Shown here: piece by piece, positions 32,773 through 42,800 of the stretch | How positions within the stretch are numbered: position 1 is the stretch's first letter | Layout of the letters: every line of letters starts with the position of its first letter | NCBI GenBank assembly: GCA_902702965.1 | Contig: CACRXP010000047.1 | Location: 497,956 to 561,955, forward strand | Length of the DNA: 64,000 bases | From: Spirometra erinaceieuropaei | Taxonomy: Eukaryota > Platyhelminthes > Cestoda > Diphyllobothriidea > Diphyllobothriidae | Direction of reading: 5' to 3' | The notes under the pieces: generated by a model | What the model saw: the letters and a program-made list of their open reading frames with translations, nothing else | Database searches by the model: none | What the model was told of the DNA's origin: nothing | Position numbers and translations under genes: made by a program

Positions 32773-34690
32773 TTGACCGAAGTATTAACACGCATTAATC
32801 CACACGACCGGACTGATTTCTTCCTAAGATCGAGGGCAAATGTTTGCACCGACAAACTGTACGAATGTCTGGATCCGCTCATTTCTCGTTTCGTCTCCCG
32901 TAGGAAAATAATTAATGTCGGGGATAAGGTTTTCCGCCTGTTAGCCTCCCACCGTAGGTTAGGCAGTTTCTCTAGTCAATTGCATCCGCAAAACGAAGTT
33001 TCCGTTCTGTCATCGATTTTTGACATCTTTGAGCGGACTAAGAGATTGTCTGAAGAAAAACTGACAGCCGAATTGGTATACTTTGCCGAAAACCACTCAT
33101 TAAATGTCGCGAAACTTTTCTCTAGAAAAGCACGAACCCAGAAGAACGCAGCATCCCATCATTTGAGACGCTCTTGAAAATCCTATAGCAGACGTCAAGT
33201 TGATCGTCGATTGTTTCAATGCTTTCTTGTCCAAAGCACTTATTGAAAATTCGTCCACTTCGCCTCCAACCATCCAGGCTCGGACCTGGCCGTTCTCGAA
33301 ACTGTAACTTTCACCCTGTGTTACCTGACTGTTGCCCTACGGCGTTTCATCAGTCTCACAGCCCAGGGCCTGATGGTGTCCCGGTAAGCATTTTAAGAGC
33401 GGACGCAAATGAACTTTTCCTTTCTCTCCTGTGCAAGATATTCAATCATGCTCGTGAAAGTGAAACTAATCCTACTTTGTGGAAGGGATCCCATATATCC
33501 CCTATCCGCAAGAAGGCCAATCTACGCAATTTCACGACTTTCGGCCGAAAAACGTCCTCCCAGCAGTTTCGAAAATTTTAGAGATATTGATCGAAGATAA
33601 GGTGATGTGTCACTAAACAGAGAATAACCTACCGAGCGCTACCCAGCATGGATTCCCCAAGGCTCGGTCTTGTGACACCCGCCGGCTCTCTTTCTTTGAT
33701 CATGTTCTCCAATCTAGGGACAATGGTTTTGCAATTTACTTCGATTTCGATTTCGCTAAGGCTTTTGATCGTGATGACCATGTCCTTTTTCTCTTGGAAC
33801 TTTCCTCTTTTGGAATAGGTGGTAGACTTATGAATTTGATATTCTCTTGTCTGGGCGCCTGCACACAACGTTTTAAGATTTACAATGTTATCTCCCACCC
33901 CAGATACGTGAGGAGCGCAGTCATTCAGTGTAGTTTACTTGGCTCGCTGCTATTTTGCCTTTTTGTCAATGATGCAGTAGATTTGTCTTGGAATGGTAAA
34001 TGGAAAGTTGCATATGGATATAAGCCGACAGACGGCGACATCGTGCTCGAACTCCTTAAGAAGGACCTACAGGCTTTCACTTAGTGGTGCTGCATATGGT
34101 GGAATTCTTTTTTTTGGCATAAATGCTCACTTGTGGTGATTGGCAACGATCAGCAACCCCAACTATGCATTGACGGTCATATCTAAAATGTGGCTGAAGT
34201 TATTAAAAATCTGGGCGTATCATATTCCAAGAGCCTTCATCTTTCGGAGCACTGCAGGTTTATCCTCAAAAATTTTAGAACTAGAGACACTAGAATGGGC
34301 CTTTATAAAGTGCACGTTAGAGCAAGCCTGGAATGCGGGTCGTTGTTATTTCTCCTCATGCGTGCTGCAGAGCGAAACGTCTTGACCTCAGATCGCCGGA
34401 ATTCGATCTACTAAGATCGTTGTATGCGTCAATTACTAAGGAAACCATTTTTACTGCTGAACCTTTTAAATAGTCATACTTTTAACTCACCTATTAATTT
34501 AAAACGTCTTGACTACCCCCATGTAACAGGCACCGCGAGGTATTTTTACTTCTTTCTCTGGCACATACCGTTAAATATCGTCAGTTTTTTTCTGTGAACG
34601 CAATTGCAATTTGGAACAAATTAGCCCAGGAATGCAAACATTCGCAAAAATTATTCCTTGTTTAAGTGAACTACTACTCGTACTTTTCAT
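32773..34690 (+). pseudogene. LINE reverse transcriptase, copy 1, catalytic box deleted
   Basis: In order: LYECLDPLISRFVSRRK and LHPQNEVSVLSSIFDIFERT (N-terminal linker), HSPGPDGVPVSILRADANEL (motif 0/1), TQHGFPKARSCDT (motif 2), FAIYFDFDFAKAFDRDDH (motif A, catalytic Asp), IQCSLLGSLLFCLFVNDAVD (motif B/B'), then directly KVAYGYKPTDGDIVLELLKK, IGNDQQPQLCIDG, VIKNLGVSYSKSLHLSEHCR (thumb) and YRQFFSVNAIAIWNKLAQEC (C-terminus). The YADD box expected between VNDAVD and KVAYGYK is missing. Several stops and frameshifts. Confidence 0.85.
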
Positions 34691-35129
34691 TCAGCAGAAC
34701 CCCCACAATTTTCGGGTGCTGAATTCACAGATTTAATCTACCGCAGTGATGAAGTTCGTGGACTCTGATCCCTCTGGTCGGTCTCATCCGTGAGAAATGG
34801 CGCTGACTCTACAGCCTCCAACACTGGGGACAATTTCGTCTGCCGACAGCGAGCAACCGTTCTTCAGTGCTTGTGTTTGGTCCAGTCCTAGTTTCATGGA
34901 AAAGGAATTGAGACTGGAAATATCCGATGCAGTGTTACACACCACGTTCTGGATTGACGTCATTTCAAGGGCAACAGTCTTTTCTTTCGGAACCATCCAA
35001 ACTTTACAAAAACACCATCCTCCGTATTTACTTCTCAGGAGTTTTTCTTTGCTTTCAGCCCGATTCGTGCTTTACTTTTTTGCCAATGCCTGTAAACTGG
35101 CAGAGAATCTTTCATAGCCTATGTACGGT

Positions 35130-35735
35130 GCGTTAGAAATTCTTGGCTCTCAGCGTTGGGCTCCAAGTTGCTTTGAAAAATAAGCGCTCTTAACTCTCTG
35201 GCCAACGAGGATATGTATTGTTGTTTCTCACAGGTATTTCATACTGCTGTCGATTTCAGCTTTAAGTATCAGCTGGTTGCAGACAATTTTAATTTCTCTG
35301 AAGTCCGCTGGTGTCCGCCTTCCGACCCCAAAAAGTTCGAAGATATACGTATGGCTGTGGATGTTGGCATGTGGAGTCAGTTTGTCAATTTTTTCATCTT
35401 CGGATAAAGCATGATCGAACTTATTTTCTACAGAGTTTTCATGTCCTTTTCACTGTCATCCTTAGGTCCATTCGGAGGCTCAGACTAAGATATAGTTGAT
35501 TCTACGTTAGAAATGGAGACGGACAGAATTATGTTCCCATATTATAGCACCTTCTTCGATTTCCGATCAGCCCTTGCGGTGAATGGAGTTCCTGATCCAT
35601 AATCCCCCTGACCAGTGTCACTTCGTGAGAAATGGTGCTGACTCTACAGCCCGCACTGATAGCCTGCTCTGTGCCTGTAAACTGGCACTAGGTACAATTA
35701 TTAGTATGATTATTATTATTATTATAATGTGGTAC
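35130..35735 (+). mobile_element. Same LINE, internally deleted copy 2, with (TTA)n end
   Basis: The endonuclease part (CIV-like VSHRYFI equivalent, FSFKYQLVADNFNFSEVRWC, RMAVDVGMWSQFVNF) at 35180-35580 matches copy 1 at 32400-32780. It is joined directly to the 3' region (gtgagaaatggtgctgac) at about 35620, which matches 34790. The RT is gone. The copy ends in a short ATT repeat (about 35700-35735). It lies head-to-tail with copy 1. Confidence 0.8.
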
Positions 35736-36035
35736 CGATAAATACATAGGAGCTAGAGTTGGTTGTTTCTGTCTTATTGGTAGTTTTCAGTTAGCTATAT
35801 CCACCCTCGGATCTGGATGAACTGGGATTCCGTCATAGTTAATATTCCCAATCATAACCGGCGGAAAAGCGGACCTTTCGGCTCGATGATAGGATCGTAG
35901 ATTACCCCAGTGACCGAAGAATCTGAGTTCGAATTCTGTCTGGTCGTCCAGAGCTGCGGTTGGGTAAAACTGGCTGGTGGTTGTTTTGTAGGATGGAAAT
36001 TGTCATCTCAATCTCCTTCGTTAGTACTCCTTTCT
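35735..36035. mobile_element. Two old SINE copies in inverted orientation
   Basis: At 35735-35860 the minus-oriented tail is recognisable (ggtaccgataaatacatagg, ttctgtcttattggtag). At 35860-36035 a plus-oriented copy has a B-box (gagttcgaattctg), then gctgcggttgggtaaaactg and a tail (atctcaatctccttcg). Both are strongly diverged. Confidence 0.5.
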
Positions 36036-37139
36036 CTGTATGTAAATACCGTGCAAGATACATTTCCCTAATGAGGTTACTGTATATATGGCCATCCCGT
36101 TGTGTTTTGGGGCCTACTCTTATGACCTTGAGTTACTCACATAACGAGCGGTCGTTCATGTAAACTTTTGACAAACGTCCCCTGTCGCATGCATTGTTAG
36201 GAAAGTACTGTTAACTCCAAAGTTGTAAATTTGATTTCGACGTCACAATATGCGCACTTGCCTACCCTTAAACGTGTCTCGTTCAGTTCAGGGATTGAGC
36301 CTGATAGCAACGAGGGAATCCCTAATTTCAGACAATTCCAGTTTGACAAAAATGTCATCGTACATCTAAAAAGATGGCATTAAGTGCCATATTTGTACGT
36401 AATTTTTGAAAAATGCATCGGTTTAGGGAGAATCCAATGATGTGTTCACTACATAATATATCTCTGCAAGCGGTAAATACTGATCATAAGTCAAAACATA
36501 ATAATGAATATAACTGTTATACGTTAAATTTCGATTTCAAATTAACTTGTTACCGATGAATTGAAACTACCCTTCCTATTCCCGGGGTGCCCTGTCCAAA
36601 CAACATTATGGAAACCTGATTTACCTTCTAGGTGAAATCATCTAGGAATGCATTAAGAGGCAGACGAAAGCAGGTCCATCCGGGGGCAGTTGAGTGTTTA
36701 TATGGTTGCGACACGCCTCCCCCTATTATGCCAGTGCCTTTACAGACAAAACAACAACAAGTCATCCGTGCTACAAGAGTTGCACTAACAATGGCACTCA
36801 AGCTGCGATTTTGTTTGGCTTGCTTGGAGTCACAAGCTCAAGCTAGGAAAGCCCAAGCCTTCAGTCTAGGCCATTGTTTCGTACTTGAAAAAACAATTAA
36901 CTCGCTACCAGCTGACTCACTTAGTGTGAAGTGGTACTTCAGTTAGCTGCCTTTGTTTGGCAGCTTTTGGGTGACCTGAAAAAGAGGCTATAATTAACAC
37001 AGCGTGAGACATATATTTTGTTTAGTTTTGAAGCAAATGCTGGTACCTGAATTGAAAATACACCAAAGAACACAATCTGCATGCATGGTCCTTGGGGGGA
37101 GTAGATGGACTTCAGTGCTGCAACTTCGAGCAGCCATTT
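36036..37139. other. No recognisable gene
   Basis: A 104-codon plus frame (36632-36946) is not recognised; nothing else was found. Confidence 0.4.
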
Positions 37140-37515
37140 CGCCTATCCATCTGAACAGACTGGAAAGTAATGCTTACAGGTCTCATTGGAAGCCGCATTT
37201 TGCTTGGTGTGTAGTTCACCAGCTTCGACTGTGAGGCTGAAGATGTCACCCGTCTGTGCGGCATGGGTTGCCACCTCCGACCTATCCGGCCTGTGCACAG
37301 CCGGCTGATGCTCATGTAGTCGTGTTTGTAGTCCTCGTTCAGTTTCTCCAACGTAACTACATTCCCTGAAGCTGCACTGAAGTTGACATAAAACTACCGG
37401 CTGCTCATGGTTAAGGATAGGGTCTTTTGGTCGTAACACTTGCCGGTAGATTGCTGAGTCAGGCTTGTGAGCAACTCCTCTTCCGAGTGACGCGATGGGT
37501 CTAGTCACGCCCTTG
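37140..37515 (-). pseudogene. Penelope-like GIY-YIG endonuclease fragment
   Basis: A clean minus frame of about 120 codons reads GVAHKPDSAIYRQVLRPKDP, VVLCQLQCSF and SYVGETERGLQTRLHEHQPA, then VATHAAQTGDIFSL. The YIG box is preserved as YVGETE, with the C-x3-C pair before it and the R and H residues after. It is the least damaged GIY-YIG core of the window but lacks the RT and both element ends. Confidence 0.8.
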
Positions 37516-37570
37516 GTAACCTACGTATCAAGTAGAATGAAACATATTATGGGGTTGCGCCCACTACTCT

Positions 37571-37620
37571 CCAGTTTCTGAAGATGTTTAGGTAAAATCA
37601 CTGCACGAAACGTCAGACCT
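37571..37620 (+). ncRNA. Hammerhead-like remnant, opposite strand to the nearby PLE
   Basis: The plus strand has ttctgaagatgtttagg, then cacgaaacgtcagacc and aataaaactctt. GAAACGTCAG matches the 25.8-kb hammerhead, and aataaaactctt matches the sequence after the 31.9-kb motif. The CUGAUGA core and stem II are degenerate. Confidence 0.35.
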
Positions 37621-38995
37621 CAAATAAAACTCTTCAGATGAACGCCTCTTCTTTTAAACTACCACAAGAGAATAACGCCTTCACTACCATTGGTACAAAT
37701 GATCTTAGTTGAATTCTACCGTAAGTCTCTCTCGCTGGAACCATTGGCAATCACAGTTATTTTTTAGCACATGCACGTTTTTGACCAGCAATATGCGGGA
37801 TTCAGCGCCATACTGACACCAGTCTGGCATGTCTAGTCAACAATGGGAATTTCGATTTATTTAAAAAACGAACTTTCTTTAATTAGCCCTGTACAGCCAA
37901 TGATCAAGTACGAGGAAAGTGAGATAGTTGGGTATTTCAGTTCAATCAGTCCGAGCATGTCAAAGCCTTGAGTCAAACCAAAGCAGATAAATCAAACAGA
38001 GTTAAGCCAACCACAGGAATAGCTGCAGACGTTCCAAGACGCCCTCCCTCGTGGGTAAACAAATTGAAAACTGCATTTGCCTCTGGCAAGTAACTCGGTT
38101 ACAGGGAAGGAGAACATTTCGCTCAAGGCAGATATTATGCAAGAACGCGGAATCCGCTCTCAGAAGCAGATTCAATTGTACAACCACGACTCTTGAGGGT
38201 AGACCGTTAAAAAACCATTCTGATGTGTTGCGAAGACGCCAAAATGAAGACCAAATCCACTTAAGTAAATTTGGAACAACTGCTATTTGGCATGCAGTCA
38301 CTAAATTGAGGGAGTTGCCGCGTTTTGAATTTTTTTTTAGGTCTAAACAGGTCTTTGATATATTCCAAATGCTTGTTTGCAAAATGTTACTTGACAGTTA
38401 CTTCAACATATTCGCTCCAACAAGCGCGCCGAAAAATCGAAAAAATCTATATGCAAGAAATAACTATTCTAATCTTGGTCACAGCTTCTCGAGACTAGTG
38501 TTAGGTAACAAGGAGAAGGGAGTGAATTTATTAGCTAATGGAACATAATTCTTTGCCAGCTTACTTAATGGTCAACGTGATGAAGATAGGGAAATTAAAC
38601 ATAAAAATAGATGCCTATTATGAGTCCTAACGAATGAACACTATGCTGGTGTTTTTTTTTAGTGACAAGGTTAACAGGATTGGCCAAGTAGGAAATGCCT
38701 GTAACCGTTGTAGTGCTAAGAGCATCTTGTGATTCAGTTATATTCGAAGTCCCAGTTGATGCATTCGTATTACCAAAACTTGCAGTTAAAAGACTGACGA
38801 CCCTCTTCCGAAGATGTTTTGTGACGATGTTTCCCACTAGCTTGTCTTCCGCTTTCAGCATGTAAAAGTACATGAGTAAGGTATGTTTCTATGCTTTTGC
38901 GTACTTTCAGTTCTTTGTCTATGGGAAAACATGAAGTCGGTGTCGTGAAAAACAGATTAGTCCAGTTCCAATGGTCGTCGCCGAATTGTGTTGCT
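37621..38995. other. No recognised gene; holds the longest open frame (165 codons)
   Basis: The plus frame 38051-38548 begins MGKQIENCICLWQVTRLQGR and has no domain that I recognise; an overlapping minus frame of 126 codons is equally long-lived, so chance is likely. A minus frame at 38595-38873 (MLKAEDKLVGNIVTKHLRKR) looks more codon-like but lacks clear splice signals. Confidence 0.3.
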
Positions 38996-38996
38996 A

Positions 38997-39245
38997 CAGT
39001 AGGTGTGCTAACTCATGAAATGTTAACCGAAATTCTGAAATTGTGAAACTAATCACCCTGCAACATAATTCTATAATAATTTAGTTACCTCGGGATGCCG
39101 GCTTTCGAGCAAACTTCCTTCCGGCCACACGCAAAGACAGCACTGTAAAAAACGACTACTTAAGTGGCACGGATTTTTCTAGTTGATTTTTGATGCCCTT
39201 AAATATTTAATTCTGTTTCATAGAAAACATGCATTAAACTATTCC
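38997..39245 (+). mobile_element. Long-TIR element, single left arm
   Basis: It starts TA|CAGTAGGTGTGCTAACTCA and follows the left arm of the 41282-42275 element (atgaaatgttaaccgaaatt, gactacttaagtggcacg, gatttttgatgcccttaaat). The spacer and right arm are missing. Confidence 0.7.
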
Positions 39246-39418
39246 TTATTTTATCCATTTGGTGAAAAGTTACTTCTTCCAGTTTTATGCCATCTGCGGC
39301 ATCCCTTACCTCCGGTCTTCTTGACTATGTCTCGACGCCGGCCGCGGGTGGAGAGAAGGAGAGAATGCTGTGGGTGCTGTGTAAGTCCACTAACACCAGA
39401 AACTAATCTATTCACAAG

Positions 39419-40463
39419 TCACCGTATCTGCTCCATCTTGCTGTGGAGCACATGTTGGAAATGGTCAGGCACGATGATTGAACTGTCACATGTATCTACA
39501 CTAACGTTGTTAAGTGTAGTTTTTGGTCGGATTCCAGTTACACCCTTTGGCGTGTCTAATCCCGGCAGGATGACATCCTTTAAACTAAAATGCTCCGAGG
39601 ACGTGATGCTGCGTAGATGTCCATACAGACTCATTGTTCTGTGTCTTTTACACAAAATTCTTAAGTAAAAGGAAAAAGATTTGCCCTTAGATGAGGGGAG
39701 GCAAGAGGCATCTTTCTACTCGTCTTTTCACCGCTCGTCACGTTCGAGTACCCAGTGGAGAACCTTACGACACAATCTACTCCTTTGCGTCCGCAATATG
39801 GGATAGAAAAGTCTCTAATGCCTTGATGCTCAGCCTAAATCAAAGGCGACAATGTACTTCGTTCACGTGGGCGCAAAACGCTTTGCCGGAGACGGGGACT
39901 CCTTCGAGTAATTTCCTTTAAAGACGGACACAGTACACTTCTATGCGGTCACACCTGTATAACGCCTATTACCACAATTCCCGTAAGAAAAGATCCCACG
40001 GAGTTACCTTTCTCTGATCCCGGTCATATACTATATCCATGCGGGAGGCTATTTCAAACAGACACTGGAAGGCCAGGTTGATGTACGCTAGGGACTTAAA
40101 TACTTAGCTGGGCCGCTGAGGTCTAATCAGAGACAAGGTGTCGGGAGTGCCTACGCTCCCAAAAATAAGGGCCAGCCAATCACTGGAGGCCACGTGCGTT
40201 TTCTCTACCGAACTGTCAGGATAATTCTGGCGCCTCTCCATTGGCTGCTCCCCTCGAGCCTGATCGATTCGTGTATTCGAATTAGCAATCAGCTCATCTA
40301 GAATGTTCTTCCAGAAGGGCATCGTGCCGAATGCAGACGAACCGCAGTAGGATGTAATAAATACGCGTTGCTTTCGAGTTAGGCTTGACAGGTATTCGTG
40401 GCCGATCGCCTTCTCCTTCTCTGCCGCGTTGATATTGGGGACAAGAGTCGGGCGAGCATACAC
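39419..40463 (-). other. Two coding-like minus frames, unidentified
   Basis: The frame 40104-40463 (119 codons) reads MYARPTLVPNINAAEKEKAI, SSLTRKQRVFITSYCGSSAF, MPFWKNILDELIANSNTRID and ends SVGTPDTLSLIRPQRPS. The frame 39419-39655 includes FSLKDVILPGLDTPKGVTGI and IIVPDHFQHVLHSKM. Composition is more GC-rich than the surroundings. Either could be exons of a gene or pieces of an unknown repeat; no family was recognised. Confidence 0.3.
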
Positions 40464-40873
40464 TCCAAGAGAATTCTAAGCACCACGCCGGGTCATAACA
40501 CAAGGACACTCAGTCCACTTGCCGCCTGAACTTAACGACTTATTTACAATGGCTAACTCATGCAGTTTACGCAAAGAGAAAATTCCTACACCAAATCCAT
40601 CAATGCGAATAAATGTACAAACGAAACACGTTCGGGGAAAGTTGATGGTTGACCGCCAATGCAGAAGCCTAGAGGAAATTTTTAAGTAGCCTTGTGAAGT
40701 GTTGCCTCCTTGGAGGTGTTGAAAATTCTCAATCATAGTGATTCGGTGCGCTCCAGTTCTAGACAAATCAAACAAATTAACGACGAGAAGCAAAAAATCG
40801 AAGTAACTGCGCGTGGCCGAACAGCGATGTCATTTTGCTAGCTGTCTGTTGATAAACATGGTGAAGAACTTGG

Positions 40874-41036
40874 NNNNNNNNNNNNNNNNNNNNNNNNNNN
40901 NNNNNNNNNNNNNNNNNNNNNNNNNNNNNNNNNNNNNNNNNNNNNNNNNNNNNNNNNNNNNNNNNNNNNNNNNNNNNNNNNNNNNNNNNNNNNNNNNNNN
41001 NNNNNNNNNNNNNNNNNNNNNNNNNNNNNNNNNNNN
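40874..41036. other. Assembly gap (163 N)
   Basis: Run of N. Confidence 0.99.
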
Positions 41037-41281
41037 TTTTGTTCTTAGAGTATATTGGACTTGAATAATATGCCACGAGAATGGACATGGGTATGATAAA
41101 CATATTTTGTGCTGAAGCCTTAGTAAACATCCTTTTGGAAATTTGGAATTATCATCTGAAATTACTTTCAAACAGAATTTTCGTAATATTTACAAGACGG
41201 AATATACGATCAGCAGAGGACAGCAATCTAAAATGAAGTCAACGGTTTTAAGATGCAATACAAGGTACTTTCCCGATAATA

Positions 41282-42275
41282 CAGTGCGTGACCTATCTCA
41301 TGAAATGGTGGTTGAAATTCTGAAATGCGTTTATGATTAGGAAGGATTACTTGGTCGCGGTTGTGATACTGATTATCTTAAGGCATACTCTTATAACATT
41401 TTGGACTTGGCAGGATGTTGGCTTTTAAATGCATTTCTTCTCAATCTCCTGTAGAAAGCGTGTTCGGTAAAAAATGACTACTTAAGTAGCATGCATTTTT
41501 CCCATTGATTTTCGAATGTCCTGGAAATTCAAATATATTTTATTAAAACCACAAACAAAAATATGCTTTCTTCTAGTCAATCAATAGCAAATCACGTCTT
41601 CTTTATATTTTATACTTAAGGAAGGAGTATAACTAGGTTTTAAAAAAGTTTTCTAATTGCCGAAAAATTTGGAGCCTGATCATCCGTCGCATTAGCGCTT
41701 AGTGATTTCAGTCTACAAGGTGCATGCGTTCCGCGTAAAGAAAATCCCATATTTTTCTGTGTCATTAAAGAGATATCATACAGGGTCCATAAAATTTTGC
41801 AATGGATGCGGACCATGCTGTACTTTTTATGAGGAGCAGTGGTAAACGGCGAGGTACGATGCTATGTGAATGGACATATAGCGGTTCTAAAAAGTCTCAT
41901 AATTAGAAACTTTTTTAAAACCTAATTATACTCCTTCCTTAAGTACAAAGTATAAAAAAGACGTGATTCTTTATTGAGTGACTAAAAGAAAGCTTATTTT
42001 TGTTTGTGGTTTCTATAAAATATATTTGAATTTCCAAGACCATCGAAAATCAATGGAAAAATGCATGCAAATTAAGCAGTCATTTTTTACCCAGCACGCT
42101 TTCTACAGGAGATTTAAAGGAAGTTCATTTAAAAGCCGACATCCTGCCAAGTACACAATGTTATAAGATTATGCCTTAAGATAATCAGTATCACAACCGC
42201 GACCAATTAATCCTTCCTAATCATAAACGCATTTCAGAATTTCAACCACCATTTCATGAGATAGGTCACGCACTG
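41282..42275. mobile_element. 994-bp long-TIR non-autonomous DNA element, complete
   Basis: The ends are CAGTGCGTGACCTATCTCAT and its reverse complement, flanked by TA on both sides (41280-41281, 42276-42277). Arms of about 380 bp (41282-41660, 41896-42275) are near-identical inverted repeats; the spacer is about 235 bp and non-coding. CAGT...ACTG termini with TA target duplication are typical of Tc1/mariner. No transposase is present, so mobilisation would be in trans. A transcript would fold into a very long hairpin. Confidence 0.9.
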
Positions 42276-42439
42276 TATTTAAGGTCTTCAGTCGTACAAT
42301 TTAGATCGGTCAACGGACGTACATTATATATTTAGAACACATGTGCTACAACAGTGGGAACTGGCATTGGATTTTTATTTTAAAATATTCGTAGCAGTGA
42401 AACTGCATTTGTGATTGGCACGCGGTCAGTATCCATAAT

Positions 42440-42800
42440 ACGAAGGAGCAACAAGGTTGGATTTCTCAGGCAGGTTATATAGGTCGAACGACTAGGCGTC
42501 TATCCAAGCGGATGTGCGAGCATCGTCCTGTCTGGCTAAATAAAGGGGGGGAAAATTCCATCTCTATCGTAGTTGCGGCTCGCTTGGTTGGCAGCAGTTA
42601 CCGGGTAGGGGTCAGGTAAACATTTCGAGTCATCTGTAGTGTCGGCGAGACACACCAAGTTCCAGCGTCAGCGGGCACTTGAGACGGCAGAGGCAGTGGC
42701 CATACGGTTAGCCAACCGAACCTTGTGCTCGCATAAAGGGTTTGTAAAGGCGTTAAGGCTCCCCTAGGCAAAGACGAACCCAGAATATGTGTTCACACCC
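42440..42800 (+). pseudogene. GIY-YIG endonuclease fragment of a further PLE type
   Basis: Frames on plus give YIGRTTRRLSKRMCEHRPVW, a YIG box followed by the catalytic-region R and E-H residues, and further on TAEAVAIRLANRTLCSHKGF and VKALRLP. An intermediate stretch is frameshifted. It differs from the other PLE copies by the YIGRTT signature and the C-terminal AEAVAIRL block, which suggests a separate lineage. Confidence 0.75.

Larger units (their letters stand above)
32170..35120 (+). mobile_element. LINE (CR1/Jockey-like), nearly full pol, copy 1
   Basis: The plus strand carries the end of an endonuclease, a reverse transcriptase and a 3' region (tctgatccctctggtcgg, gtgagaaatggcgctgac) repeated in copy 2. 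Many stops and frameshifts. Confidence 0.8.

Noticed and set aside
38051..38548. Longest open frame in the window (165 codons, plus) as a gene
   Set aside because: No domain, an equally long minus frame overlaps it, and no splice or promoter support; length alone is within chance for 64 kb.
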